A stretch of DNA of 64,000 bases from assembly GCF_006088715.1 (NCBI RefSeq), contig NZ_CP030771.1, forward strand, positions 8,244,001 to 8,308,000. The letters are read 5' to 3'. Both the position numbers and the translations under genes were made by a program. Below the pieces are notes generated by a model. It did not search any database. It saw only the letters and a program-made list of their open reading frames with translations, and was not told the DNA's origin. Positions 42,125 through 51,304 of this stretch are shown here, one piece after another (within the stretch, counting starts at the first letter, position 1; every line of letters starts with the position of its first letter). Source of the DNA: Streptomyces sp. YIM 121038 (GTDB taxonomy: Bacteria; Actinomycetota; Actinomycetes; Streptomycetales; Streptomycetaceae).

Positions 42125-45100
42125 ATGCACGACGACCGCAAGCTCGTAGAAGGCCGGCTCAAGCGCGTTCTGGACGAGCGCATACGGCCCGCCGTCTACC
42201 CCGAGTCCGTCCCCCTGACGGTGGCCGTCTGGAACGCCCCGGGCGAACCGGTACCCGTGGCCGAAGGCCTCGCCGCCACCCCCGAGCCCATCGAGGCGGG
42301 GGCCCGCTGGGGCGCCCCCTGGGGCACCAGCTGGTTCCACGTCACCGGGACCGTCCCGGCCGCCTGGGCGGGCCGCACGGTGGAGGCGATCCTCGACCTC
42401 GGCTTCGACGAGAACATGCCCGGGTTCCAGTGCGAGGGCCTCGTCTACCGGCCCGACGGCACCCCGGTGAAGGGCCTCAACCCCCGCAACCAGTGGGTGC
42501 GGATCGCCTCCCCGGCCGAGGGCGGCGAGACCGTGGACCTGCGCGTCGAGGCCGCGTCCAACCCGGTCATCCTCGACTACCACCCCTTCCTGCCCACGCA
42601 GCTGGGCGACAAGGACACCGCGGGCAGCGAGCCGCAGTACCGCCTGGAGCGGATGGACCTCGCCGTGTTCGACGAGACGGTGTGGGGGCTCGTCATGGAC
42701 CTGGAGGTCCTGGGCGAGCTGATGCAGGAGCTGCCCGAGGACTCGGGGCGCCGCCACGAGGTCCTGCGGGCGGTCGACCGCGCGCTCGACGCCGTGGACC
42801 TCCAGGAGGTGAACGGCACGGCCGCCGCCGCCCGCGCCCGCCTGGAGGGCGTCCTCGCCGCGCCCGCGCACGACTCCGCGCACCGCATCAGCGCCGTCGG
42901 CCACGCCCACATCGACTCGGCGTGGCTGTGGCCGCTGCGCGAGACCGTGCGGAAGGTGGCGCGGACCACCTCCAACATGACGGGTCTGCTGGAGGACGAC
43001 CCGGACTTCGTCTTCTCCATGTCGCAGGCGCAGCAGTGGGCGTGGGTGAAGGAGCACCGGCCCGAGGTGTGGGCGCGGGTGAAGAAGGCGGTCGCCGACG
43101 GCCGGTTCGTACCGGCGGGCGGCATGTGGGTGGAGTCCGACACGAACATGCCGGGCTCGGAGGCGATGGCCCGGCAATTCGTGCACGGCAAGCGCTTCTT
43201 CATCGAGGAGTTCGGGGTCGAGAACGACGAGGCCTGGCTGCCGGACACCTTCGGCTTCGCCGCGGGCCTCCCGCAGATCATCAAGGCCGCCGGGTCGAAG
43301 TGGCTGCTCACCCAGAAGATCTCCTGGTCGCAGACCAACAAGTTCCCGCACCACACCTTCCAGTGGGAGGGCATCGACGGCACCCGGATCTTCACGCACT
43401 TCCCGCCCGTCGACACGTACAACTGCGCGGTCAAGGGCAGCGAGATCGCGCACGCCGCGCGGAACTTCAAGGACAAGGGCGTGGCCCGGCACTCCCTCGC
43501 CCCGGTCGGCTGGGGCGACGGGGGCGGCGGCACCACCCGCGAGATGATCGCGAAGGTGGCCCGGCTGCGGAACCTGGAGGGCTCGCCGACCGTGCGCTGG
43601 GCGACCCCGGCGGAGTTCTTCGAGAAGGCCGAGGCGGAGTACCCGAACGCGCCGGTGTGGGTCGGCGAGCTCTATCTGGAGCTGCACCGCGCGACGCTCA
43701 CCAGCCAGGCGGGCACCAAGCAGGGCAACCGCCGCAGCGAGCACCTCCTGCGGGAGGCCGAGCTGTGGGCGGCGACGGCCGCGGTGCGCGCCGGATTCCC
43801 GTACCCGTACGAGGAGTTGGACCGCATCTGGAAGACGGTGCTGCTCCACCAGTTCCACGACATCCTGCCCGGCTCGTCGATCGCCTGGGTGCACCGCGAG
43901 GCCCGGGCGACGTACGCGGCCGTGGCGGACGACCTGAACGCGATCATCGACGCGGCGCAGCGGGCGCTCGCGGGCGAGGGCGGGCGCACCCTCGTGTTCA
44001 ACTCCGCGCCGCACGCCCGCGCCGGCGTCCCCGCGGGCGGCGCCCACGCCCCGGTGGCCGACGGCCAGTCGGGGATCGCCGCCCGCGCCGACGGCGGCTA
44101 CGTCCTGGACAACGGCCTGCTGCGGGTCGAGGTCGACGCGCGCGGGCTCGTGGTCTCCGCCTACGACCTGGTGTCGGGCCGGGAGGCGGTCGCGCCGGGG
44201 CAGGCCCTGAACCTGCCGCAGCTGCACGCCGACTTCCCGAACATGTGGGACGCGTGGGACGTCGACGAGTTCTACCGCCACACCGTCACCGACCTCACCG
44301 AGGCCGAGGCCGTCACCCCCGGCGACGGCGCGTCCGTGCGGGTCGAGCGCCGCTTCGGGGACTCGCGGATGACGCAGGTCCTGACCCTCGCCCCCGGGCA
44401 GCGGCGCCTCGACATCGACACCGAGGTGGACTGGCACGAGACGGAGAAGTTCCTCAAGCTGGCCTTCCCGCTGGACGTGCACGCCGAGCGGTACGCGTCC
44501 GAGACGCAGTTCGGGCACTTCCACCGGCCGACCCACACCAACACCAGCTGGGAGGCCGCGAAGTTCGAGGCCTGCAACCACCGCTTCGTGCACGTGGAGG
44601 AGCCCGGCTGGGGCGTCGCCCTCGTCAACGACTCCACGTACGGCCACGACGTGACCCGTACCGTGCGGGACGCCGACGCCGGGACGACCACCACGGTGCG
44701 GGTGTCGCTGCTGCGCGCCCCGCGCTTCCCCGACCCCGAGACCGACCAGGGCGTCCACCGCTTCCGGCACGCGCTCGCGCCGGGCGCGGGCATCGTCGAC
44801 GCGGTGCGCGAGGGCTACCGGATCAACCTGCCGGAGCGGCGGGTCACCGGGGGCGCGGCGGACGTCGCGCCGCTGGTGGGCGTCGACGACGACGCCGTGG
44901 TCGTCACGGCCGTCAAGCTCGCCGACGACGGCAGCGGTGACGTCGTGATCCGCTTCCACGAGGCGCGGGGCGGCCGGGCCCGCACCACGCTGCGCCTCGG
45001 CTTCGACGCGGCGGCCGTGGACGTGACCGACCTCCTGGAGCGGCCCCTGGCCGGTGCGGACGCGCCGGAGCACGACGGAGGCGCGGTCGCGGTGTCGCTG

Positions 45101-45142
45101 CGGCCGTTCGAGCTGGTGACGCTGCGGGTGCGGCGGGCCTGA
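42125..45142 (+). CDS. GH38 alpha-mannosidase
   Basis: 1,005 aa, cytosolic. Catalytic N-terminal domain with metal-site motif GHAHIDSAWLWPLRE, SMSQAQQWAWVKEHRP, GGMWVESDTNMPGSEA and WLPDTFGFAAGLPQI (nucleophile/metal Asp in the family), followed by the QFHDILPGSSI block and C-terminal beta domains. Zn-dependent retaining exo-alpha-mannosidase, hydrolysing alpha-mannosides brought in by the operon's importer. ATG 42125 follows AGGGAGA. The dispersed repeat upstream may separate it partly from the rest of the operon. Confidence 0.95.
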   Translation: MHDDRKLVEGRLKRVLDERIRPAVYPESVPLTVAVWNAPGEPVPVAEGLAATPEPIEAGARWGAPWGTSWFHVTGTVPAAWAGRTVEAILDLGFDENMPGFQCEGLVYRPDGTPVKGLNPRNQWVRIASPAEGGETVDLRVEAASNPVILDYHPFLPTQLGDKDTAGSEPQYRLERMDLAVFDETVWGLVMDLEVLGELMQELPEDSGRRHEVLRAVDRALDAVDLQEVNGTAAAARARLEGVLAAPAHDSAHRISAVGHAHIDSAWLWPLRETVRKVARTTSNMTGLLEDDPDFVFSMSQAQQWAWVKEHRPEVWARVKKAVADGRFVPAGGMWVESDTNMPGSEAMARQFVHGKRFFIEEFGVENDEAWLPDTFGFAAGLPQIIKAAGSKWLLTQKISWSQTNKFPHHTFQWEGIDGTRIFTHFPPVDTYNCAVKGSEIAHAARNFKDKGVARHSLAPVGWGDGGGGTTREMIAKVARLRNLEGSPTVRWATPAEFFEKAEAEYPNAPVWVGELYLELHRATLTSQAGTKQGNRRSEHLLREAELWAATAAVRAGFPYPYEELDRIWKTVLLHQFHDILPGSSIAWVHREARATYAAVADDLNAIIDAAQRALAGEGGRTLVFNSAPHARAGVPAGGAHAPVADGQSGIAARADGGYVLDNGLLRVEVDARGLVVSAYDLVSGREAVAPGQALNLPQLHADFPNMWDAWDVDEFYRHTVTDLTEAEAVTPGDGASVRVERRFGDSRMTQVLTLAPGQRRLDIDTEVDWHETEKFLKLAFPLDVHAERYASETQFGHFHRPTHTNTSWEAAKFEACNHRFVHVEEPGWGVALVNDSTYGHDVTRTVRDADAGTTTTVRVSLLRAPRFPDPETDQGVHRFRHALAPGAGIVDAVREGYRINLPERRVTGGAADVAPLVGVDDDAVVVTAVKLADDGSGDVVIRFHEARGGRARTTLRLGFDAAAVDVTDLLERPLAGADAPEHDGGAVAVSLRPFELVTLRVRRA

Positions 45143-45170
45143 CGGGCCCCGCGCCGCACCGCGTGTGCGG

Positions 45171-45216
45171 GCCGCCGCGCGCGCCCCGAACGGGGAGAAG
45201 GGGCGCGGGCGGCGGC
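45171..45216. terminator. Bidirectional hairpin terminator
   Basis: 17-bp arms with one mismatch (45171-45187 and 45200-45216), 12-base loop, between the convergent alpha-mannosidase and hydrolase genes. Confidence 0.75.
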
Positions 45217-45218
45217 GG

Positions 45219-46061
45219 TCAGCGCGCCGCCGCGAGGAAGTCGCGCAGCAGCTCGTCGAAGGCCTCCGGCCGCTCCATGTTCGGGTAGTGCGCGGTGTCC
45301 GCGATCGTCGCGGTGCGGCCGTGGCGCATGGAGCGGGCCAGGCGGTGGGCCATGGCGATGTTGTCGGAGGCGTCGAGGTCGCCGGTGACGGCCAGGAGCG
45401 GCAGTGACAGCTCCGCGGCCCGTGCCCAGGTGTCGGTGACGGGCACGAGCAGGGAGGCCTCGGCGCCGCTGTGCTTGGCGACGGTGTGCTCCGTCATCTC
45501 CCGCAGGCGGCGTACGACGTCCTGGTCGACGTCGTCGAGCGACCGGTGCGGGCCCGCCGCGAACAGCATGGTCGCGTCGGTGAAGGCCGCGGCGTCCCCG
45601 GCGGCCGCGGCGCGCGCCCACTCGGCCTGGATGGCCAGGACCCAGGGGTGGTGGAACTCCGGCTCGCTGGTGCCCGCGCCGCAGACCACGAGGGCGCTGA
45701 CCAGGTCCGGGTGTTCGAGCGCGGTGTCGACCGCGATGCCCGCGCCCATCGACAGGCCGACGACGACCGCGGGGCCGACGCCGAGGTGGCGCAGGAGCGC
45801 GGCCAGGTCGTCGGTCTGGCGGAACGGCGCGGTCGCGTTCGCGGACCGGCCGTGGCCGCGCGCGTCCGGCGCGATGACCCGGTGGTGCCGGGCGAAGACG
45901 TCGATCTGGTCGGTCCACATGCGGTGGTCGAGGAAGCCCCCGTGGAGCAGGACCAGCGGGTCGCCGGAGCCGGTGTCGCGGTAGGCGAGCGTGCCGTCGT
46001 CGGTCGTGAACGCGTGCGGGCCGGAGCCGTCCGCCTCGTACGGAGCAGAAGCGTCAGTCAT
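45219..46061 (-). CDS. Alpha/beta-fold hydrolase
   Basis: 280 aa. Oxyanion HG motif VLLHGGFLDHRMW, nucleophile elbow VVVGLSMGAGIAV (G-x-S-x-G, Ser), Asp in AVTGDLDASDN and His in IADTAHYPNMERPEAF complete the triad. Homologous to 3-oxoadipate enol-lactonase/esterase-type enzymes; substrate unknown. ATG 46061 has no ribosome-binding site, and a 16-bp repeat begins 2 bp upstream, so the mRNA is probably leaderless or short-leadered. Divergent from a MarR gene that likely controls it. Confidence 0.9.
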   Translation of the reverse strand: MTDASAPYEADGSGPHAFTTDDGTLAYRDTGSGDPLVLLHGGFLDHRMWTDQIDVFARHHRVIAPDARGHGRSANATAPFRQTDDLAALLRHLGVGPAVVVGLSMGAGIAVDTALEHPDLVSALVVCGAGTSEPEFHHPWVLAIQAEWARAAAAGDAAAFTDATMLFAAGPHRSLDDVDQDVVRRLREMTEHTVAKHSGAEASLLVPVTDTWARAAELSLPLLAVTGDLDASDNIAMAHRLARSMRHGRTATIADTAHYPNMERPEAFDELLRDFLAAAR

Positions 46062-46063
46062 GA

Positions 46064-46110
46064 CAACCAAGGTGTCATGTGGGCGGCGGGATGGCAACCA
46101 AGGTGTCATG
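46064..46110. promoter_or_regulatory. MarR-type operator: two perfect 16-bp direct repeats
   Basis: CAACCAAGGTGTCATG at 46064-46079 and 46095-46110 (31-bp period, three turns), in the 57-bp space between divergent hydrolase and MarR genes. Each carries a CCAAGG core. Location and spacing suggest that the MarR protein represses both genes. Confidence 0.75.
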
Positions 46111-46118
46111 ATGCGGGG

Positions 46119-46604
46119 GTGAGTGATGAGCAGCGCAGCCCCGGTGAGCCCCTCGACCCCGACGCCCTCGCCGGTCGGCTCACCGAAGTGTTCGACCTGG
46201 TGGGCCCGTTGTACCGGCGTACGCAGCGCAAGGTGGAGCAGGCCGAGCCGATCGAGGGCCTGTCCGTCGGCGTGCGCGCGGTCCTGGACCTGCTGCACAG
46301 GAACGGCCCCATGACCGTGCCGCAGATGGGGCGCGCCCAGTCGCTGAGCCGTCAGTTCGTCCAGCGCACGGTGAACGACGCGGCCGCGCGCGGCCTGGTG
46401 GAGGTCACCGCGAACCCCGCGCACCGCAGGTCGTCCCTGATCCGGCTCACGGGAGAGGGGGAGGCGGCGATCGCGGCCGCGGTGACGCGCGAGCGCGCCG
46501 TGCTGCGGCAGGTGCGCGGCGACATCTCCGACGCCGACGTGACCGCGTGCCTGCACGTCCTCACGCGGATGCTGGAGCTGTTCGACGACGTCGACGTGGA
46601 CTGA
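46119..46604 (+). CDS. MarR-family regulator
   Basis: 161 aa winged-helix regulator: LDLLHRNGPMTVPQMGRAQSLSRQFVQRTVNDAAARGLVEVTANPAHRRSSLIRLTGEGEAA is the recognition helix and wing. GTG 46119 begins 8 bp after the second operator repeat with no clear ribosome-binding site, again pointing to a leaderless transcript. Ends with an acidic tail (FDDVDVD). Likely senses a small phenolic or hydrophobic ligand, the typical MarR effector. Confidence 0.92.
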   Translation: MSDEQRSPGEPLDPDALAGRLTEVFDLVGPLYRRTQRKVEQAEPIEGLSVGVRAVLDLLHRNGPMTVPQMGRAQSLSRQFVQRTVNDAAARGLVEVTANPAHRRSSLIRLTGEGEAAIAAAVTRERAVLRQVRGDISDADVTACLHVLTRMLELFDDVDVD

Positions 46605-46652
46605 GGCCGCGCTCGCGGGCGCTCAACTCCCGGCCGCGGAAAGGCCGTTCGG

Positions 46653-47369
46653 CTATCCCTCGAACTGCCCCCGCAGCCAGGCCTCCACCTCTCCCACGTG
46701 TGCGGCCGCCGCCGCCCGTGCCGCCTCCGGGTCGCGGGCCACCAGGGCCCGGTGGATGCGGTCGTGCTCGCGCCGGGTGCGCTCGAAGGCGCCCTCCTCC
46801 TGGTAGCCGCGCCACACCCGGGCCCGGAAGGTGCGCGACGACAGGCCTTCGAGGATCGCGGCCATCGTGTCGTTGCCCGCCGCCAGGGCGATCGCGCGGT
46901 GGAAGGCCAGGTCGTGGGAGAGGATCTCCTCGGGGTCGTCGGTGGCGTTCATGGCCGCCAAGTGCTCCTCCACCTCGGCCAGCCGACCGGGTGTGATGCG
47001 CGCGGCCGCCAGGGCCGTGGCCGTGGACTCCAGGACGCGGCGCACTTCGAGGAGCTCCACCAGGCGCGGTCCGCGGGACAGGTCCGCGACCACGCCGAAG
47101 GTCTCCAGGAGGTCACCGGCCTCCAACTGCGTGACGTAGATGCCCGATCCGTGCCGCGCCTCCAGGACGCCGAGCACCGTCAGGGCCCGGATGGCCTCCC
47201 GCATGGAGCTGCGCGAGATGCCCAGCTGGGCGGCCAGGTCCCGCTCGGTGGGCAGGCGCTGGCCCGGCTCCAGGAGCCCCTCCGCGATCATCGCCTTGAT
47301 CTGCTCGATGGCCCGCTGCGTCACGGTGCCCTTCTGCGCGGGCACGGCGCTCTGCGGGGCCTGGTTCAC
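46653..47369 (-). CDS. GntR-family regulator (FadR/FCD subfamily)
   Basis: 238 aa. N-terminal wHTH (LLEPGQRLPTERDLAAQLGISRSSMREAIRALTVLGVLEARHGSGIYV) and C-terminal all-helical FCD domain with metal-site residues in HDLAFHRAI and later His residues. GTG 47369 is 6 bp after GAAGGAG. Divergent from the L-fucose uptake/catabolic operon; palindromic GntR sites lie between them, so it is the probable repressor, released by a fucose-pathway intermediate. Confidence 0.93.
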   Translation of the reverse strand: MNQAPQSAVPAQKGTVTQRAIEQIKAMIAEGLLEPGQRLPTERDLAAQLGISRSSMREAIRALTVLGVLEARHGSGIYVTQLEAGDLLETFGVVADLSRGPRLVELLEVRRVLESTATALAAARITPGRLAEVEEHLAAMNATDDPEEILSHDLAFHRAIALAAGNDTMAAILEGLSSRTFRARVWRGYQEEGAFERTRREHDRIHRALVARDPEAARAAAAAHVGEVEAWLRGQFEG

Positions 47370-47419
47370 GTGACGCTCCTTCATCCACTGGCCGGGTGCC
47401 GCGCAGTGTAGCGAGCAAT

Positions 47420-47494
47420 GTGGTCCGACCACTACGGCTGGATTACGGGAAACATTGGCGACGAGGGGTGTTGTGCCGCCCAAGTGGTCTGATA
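47420..47494. promoter_or_regulatory. GntR operators upstream of the L-fucose operon
   Basis: Perfect 13-bp palindrome GTGGTCCGACCAC (47420-47432) and a half-conserved second site TGGTCTGATAA (47484-47494). Both fit the FadR-subfamily pattern TNGTNNNACNA. Confidence 0.7.
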
Positions 47495-47564
47495 AGTATG
47501 TCGCCCATCCGCCGCTGAACCGCGGCCCGGTACCACTCGACCCCGCCCGATGAGGAGCCGTCAG

Positions 47565-48641
47565 ATGGTCGGCAGCACAGTGCGGAACACCACCGGCAGG
47601 CCCCGGCGGTCGCGGGCGCTCGGCGCCACCGCGGCGGCCGCCTGCGCCGCCCTCGCCCTCGCGGCCTGCGGCAGCACCAAGGACACCGGGGGAGCGGGCG
47701 GCGGGGGAGAGGGCAAGGTGGGTGTCGTCCTGCCGCTGCTCACCTCGCCGTTCTGGCAGTCGTACAACGACTACGTACCGAAGATGGCGAAGTCCGAGGA
47801 CGTCGACGCGCTCAAGACCGTGAACTCCAACAGCGACCCCTCCCAGCAGATCACCGACATCAACAACCAGCTCAACCAGGGCGTGAAGGGCCTCGTCGTG
47901 GCCCCGCTCGACAGCGCCGCGGTCTCCGCCGGGCTCGACCAGGCCGAGCGCAAGGGCGTGCCCGTCGTCGCCGTGGACGTGGCCCCGGAGAAGGGCAGGG
48001 TCGCGATGGTCGTCCGCGCCGACAACGTGGCGTACGGCCGCAAGGCCTGCGACTACCTGGGCCGGCGGATCCGCAGCGGCAAGGTCGCGCAGATCATGGG
48101 CGACCTCGCGTCCGTCAACGGACGCGACCGCTCCGAGGCGTTCCGCGGCTGCGTCAAGGAGAAGTACCCCCGGCTGAAGGTCCTGGAGATCCCCGCGAAG
48201 TGGGAGTCGGACACCGCCGCGTCCAAGCTGGACACCCTGCTGAACTCCCACCCCGACCTCAAGGGCGTCTACCTCCAGGCGGGCGGCGTCTACCTCGCGC
48301 CCACGCTCCAGACCCTCAAGTCCAAGGGGATGCTGAAGAAGGCGGGCGAGAAGGGGCACATCACCGTCGTGTCGAACGACGGGATCCCCCAGGAGTTCGA
48401 CGCGATCCGCAAGGGGCAGATCGACGCCACCGTCTCGCAGCCCGCCGACGCGTACGCGAAGTACGGCATGTACTACATCAAGGCCGCGATGAACGGGAAG
48501 AAGTTCTCGCCGGGCCCCACCGACCACGGCTCGACCATCGTGAAGCTGCCCGGCGGCAATCTGGAGGACCAGCTGCCCGCGCCGCTCGTCACGCGGAAGA
48601 ACGTCGACGACGCCGAGCTGTGGGGCAACGCGAGCCGATGA
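47565..48641 (+). CDS. ABC transporter sugar-binding lipoprotein (ribose/rhamnose type)
   Basis: 358 aa. Signal peptide with lipobox LALAAC, Gly-rich linker, then a periplasmic-binding-protein type 1 fold (VGVVLPLLTSPFWQSYND, GVKGLVVAPLDSAAV, GVPVVAVDVAP, VVSNDGIPQEFDAI). ATG 47565 is 7 bp after GAGGAG; the ATG at 47550 overlaps that site. Starts an operon of eight-or-so genes whose enzymes point to L-fucose as the ligand. 4-bp overlap with the ATPase. Confidence 0.93.
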   Translation: MVGSTVRNTTGRPRRSRALGATAAAACAALALAACGSTKDTGGAGGGGEGKVGVVLPLLTSPFWQSYNDYVPKMAKSEDVDALKTVNSNSDPSQQITDINNQLNQGVKGLVVAPLDSAAVSAGLDQAERKGVPVVAVDVAPEKGRVAMVVRADNVAYGRKACDYLGRRIRSGKVAQIMGDLASVNGRDRSEAFRGCVKEKYPRLKVLEIPAKWESDTAASKLDTLLNSHPDLKGVYLQAGGVYLAPTLQTLKSKGMLKKAGEKGHITVVSNDGIPQEFDAIRKGQIDATVSQPADAYAKYGMYYIKAAMNGKKFSPGPTDHGSTIVKLPGGNLEDQLPAPLVTRKNVDDAELWGNASR

Positions 48642-50200
48642 GCACACAGCACGCGCAGAACGCGCAGAACGCGCAGAGCGCACCGCGTCCGCGCGGCGCC
48701 GCGCCCCTCGTCGAGGCGCGCGGCGTCGTCAAGCGCTACGGCCCCACCGTGGCCCTCCAGGACGGCCGGCTCACCGTCCGGGCCGGGGAGTCCCACGCCC
48801 TCGTCGGCCGCAACGGCGCGGGCAAGTCCACCCTCGTCTCCCTCCTCACCGGCCTCCAGGCCCCGGACGCGGGCAGCGTCACCTTCGACGGCGAGTCCGC
48901 GCCGCCGCTCGCCGACCGCGACGCCTGGCGCCGCAAGGCCGCCTGCGTCTACCAGAAGCCCACCGTCGTCCCCGAACTGACCGTCGCCGAGAACCTCTTC
49001 ATCAACCGGCAGCCGCGGGGCCGCGGCGGACTCATCAGCTGGCGCCGCCTGCGGGCCGAGGCCGCCGACGTGCTGGGCACCTGGGACGTGCGCGTCGACC
49101 CCGACACGCGCACCGCCGACCTGAAGGTCGAGGACCGGCAGCTGGTCGAGATCGCCCGCGCCCTGAGCTTCGGGGCGCGGTTCATCGTCCTCGACGAGCC
49201 GACCGCGCAGCTCGACAACCGCGAGATCGAGCGGCTCTTCACCCGCATGCGCGCGCTCCAGGAGGCGGGCGTCACCTTCCTGTTCATCTCGCACCACCTG
49301 CAAGAGGTGTACGAGGTGTGCCAGGCCGTCACCGTGCTGCGCGACGCCCGCTGGATCACCACCGCGCCCGTCGCCGACCTGCCGCGCGCCGCCCTCGTGG
49401 AAGCCATGGCGGGCGAGGCGCTCCCCGAGAGCGGGCACCGGGCCGCGCCCGGGGTCCCCGACGAGGCGCCCGTGCGGCTCGACGTGCGCGGCCTCACCAG
49501 CCCCTCGTACGCCGAGGTCGACCTCACCGTGCGCCGCGGCGAGGTCGTCGGGCTCGCCGGGTCCAGCGGCAGCGGGAAGATCAACCTGGCCGAGTCCTTC
49601 GCGGGCCTGCACACCCCGACCGGCGGCAGCGCCACCCTCGACGGCGCCCCGCTGCCCTTCGGCGACGTGCCCGCCGCGCTGCGCGCCGGGGTCGGCTGCG
49701 TGCCCCGCGACCGGCACGGCGAGGGCCTCGTCTTCTCCCTGTCGATCGGCGACAACGCCACCCTGAGCGTCCTCGGCCGCCTCGGCCGCCTCGGCTTCGT
49801 CTCCACCGACCGCAAGCGCGGCGTCGCCCGCGAGCTCATCGAGCGGCTCGACATCCACGCCGAGGGCCCCGACCAGCCCGTCTCCGACCTCTCCGGCGGC
49901 AACGCGCAGAAGGTCGTCATGGCCAGGGCCCTCGCCTCCGAGCCGCGGCTGCTCGTCCTCATCAACCCCACCGCGGGCGTCGACGTGAAGTCCAAGGAGT
50001 CCCTGCTCGCCCGCGTCGACCGGGCCCGCGACGACGGCACCGCCGTGCTCGTCGTCTCCGACGAACTCGACGACCTGCGCCGCTGCGACCGCGTCCTCGT
50101 CCTCTTCCACGGCCGCGTCGCGGCCGAGCACCCGGCGGGCTGGCACGACCACGAGCTGATCGCCTCCATCGAAGGAGTGGCCCGTGACCAACACGGCTGA
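48638..50200 (+). CDS. Sugar ABC transporter ATPase (two NBDs, RbsA type)
   Basis: 520 aa, tandem nucleotide-binding domains. NBD1 is intact: GRNGAGKST, VEDRQLVEIARAL signature, FIVLDEPTAQLD. NBD2 keeps the signature LSGGNAQKVVMARAL, but its Walker A reads GSSGSGKI (Ser/Thr replaced by Ile) and its Walker B LLVLINPTAGVD (catalytic Asp/Glu replaced), so only NBD1 should hydrolyse ATP. N-terminus has a 9-bp tandem repeat giving AQNAQNAQ. Overlaps both neighbours. Confidence 0.94.
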   Translation: MSTQHAQNAQNAQSAPRPRGAAPLVEARGVVKRYGPTVALQDGRLTVRAGESHALVGRNGAGKSTLVSLLTGLQAPDAGSVTFDGESAPPLADRDAWRRKAACVYQKPTVVPELTVAENLFINRQPRGRGGLISWRRLRAEAADVLGTWDVRVDPDTRTADLKVEDRQLVEIARALSFGARFIVLDEPTAQLDNREIERLFTRMRALQEAGVTFLFISHHLQEVYEVCQAVTVLRDARWITTAPVADLPRAALVEAMAGEALPESGHRAAPGVPDEAPVRLDVRGLTSPSYAEVDLTVRRGEVVGLAGSSGSGKINLAESFAGLHTPTGGSATLDGAPLPFGDVPAALRAGVGCVPRDRHGEGLVFSLSIGDNATLSVLGRLGRLGFVSTDRKRGVARELIERLDIHAEGPDQPVSDLSGGNAQKVVMARALASEPRLLVLINPTAGVDVKSKESLLARVDRARDDGTAVLVVSDELDDLRRCDRVLVLFHGRVAAEHPAGWHDHELIASIEGVARDQHG

Positions 50201-51266
50201 CACCCCCGTGACCAACACGGCCGACGCCCCCGTGACCGACGCGGCCGACGCCAAGGCGCCCGCGCTCGCTTCCCCGCGGGCCGCGCAGCCCCGCGCCGCC
50301 AAGGCCGCCCTGCTGCGCCGCGCCCGCGAACTCGCCCTGCTGCCCGCCCTGTTGCTGCTCATGGTGCTCGGCGCCTTCGTCAACGACTCGTTCCTGACCG
50401 AGCGGAACCTCATCTCCGTCCTCGGCGCCTCCGCGGCCCTCGCGATGGTCGTCCTCGCCGAGTCCCTCGTCCTCATCACGGGGAAGTTCGACCTCTCCCT
50501 GGAGTCGGTCGTCGGCATCGCGCCCGCCGTGGGCGCGCTGCTCGTGCTGCCCGCCGCCCAGGCCGGATTCGGCACCGAACTGCCCGCCGCCGTCGGGCTG
50601 CTCGCGATCGTCCTGGTGGGCGCGGTGATCGGCGCCTTCAACGGCATCCTCGTGGTGAAGCTGAAGCTCAACGCCTTCATCGTGACCCTGGCCATGCTGA
50701 TCGTGCTGCGCGGCGTGCTCGTCGGCGCCACCGAGGGCAAGACGCTCTTCGGCCTGCCGGAGTCCTTCTTCACCCTCGCCACCTCCACCTTCCTGACCGT
50801 GCCGGTCTCCGTGTGGCTCGCGGCGGCCGCGTTCGGCGTCACCGGGCTCGTCCTGAAGTACCACCGGGTCGGCCGCGCCCTGTACGCGATCGGCGGCAAC
50901 GCGGACGCGGCCCGCGCCGCGGGCATCCGCGTGGAGCGCGTCATGCTCGGCGTGTTCGTCGTCGCCGGGACGCTCGCCGCCGTCGGCGGCCTGATGCAGA
51001 CCGGCTACGTCGGCGCCATCAACGCCAACCAGGGCCAGAACATGATCTTCACGGTGTTCGCCGCCGCGGTCATCGGCGGCATCGGCCTGGACGGCGGCAA
51101 GGGCACCATGTTCGGCGCGCTCACCGGCGTCCTGCTGCTCGGCGTCGTCCAGAACCTGCTGACGCTCGCCCAGGTCCCGTCCTTCTGGATCCAGGCCATC
51201 TACGGCGGGATCATCCTCGTCGCCCTGATGATCGCCCGCGTCACCACGGGCCGCGCACAGGACTGA
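50184..51266 (+). CDS. Sugar ABC permease (RbsC type)
   Basis: 360 aa, eight or more membrane helices, family motif [17 protein letters not shown] and the conserved end [31 protein letters not shown] 50184 lies 6 bp after AAGGAG and 17 bp inside the ATPase gene. The first 72 bp are three 24-bp tandem units ([24 protein letters not shown]), each beginning with GTG, so the true start could slip by one or two repeats without loss of the transmembrane part. Confidence 0.93.
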   Translation: MTNTADTPVTNTADAPVTDAADAKAPALASPRAAQPRAAKAALLRRARELALLPALLLLMVLGAFVNDSFLTERNLISVLGASAALAMVVLAESLVLITGKFDLSLESVVGIAPAVGALLVLPAAQAGFGTELPAAVGLLAIVLVGAVIGAFNGILVVKLKLNAFIVTLAMLIVLRGVLVGATEGKTLFGLPESFFTLATSTFLTVPVSVWLAAAAFGVTGLVLKYHRVGRALYAIGGNADAARAAGIRVERVMLGVFVVAGTLAAVGGLMQTGYVGAINANQGQNMIFTVFAAAVIGGIGLDGGKGTMFGALTGVLLLGVVQNLLTLAQVPSFWIQAIYGGIILVALMIARVTTGRAQD

Positions 51267-51304
51267 GCCGCCGCCTCCCCGCCTCCCTTCCGGAAAGGCC
51301 TTCT

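Noticed and set aside
41981..45073. Long minus-strand open frame (about 1,030 codons) opposite the alpha-mannosidase gene
   Set aside because: Third-position GC bias of the mannosidase gene creates the open frame; its translation is Val/Gly/Arg/His low-complexity with no domain.
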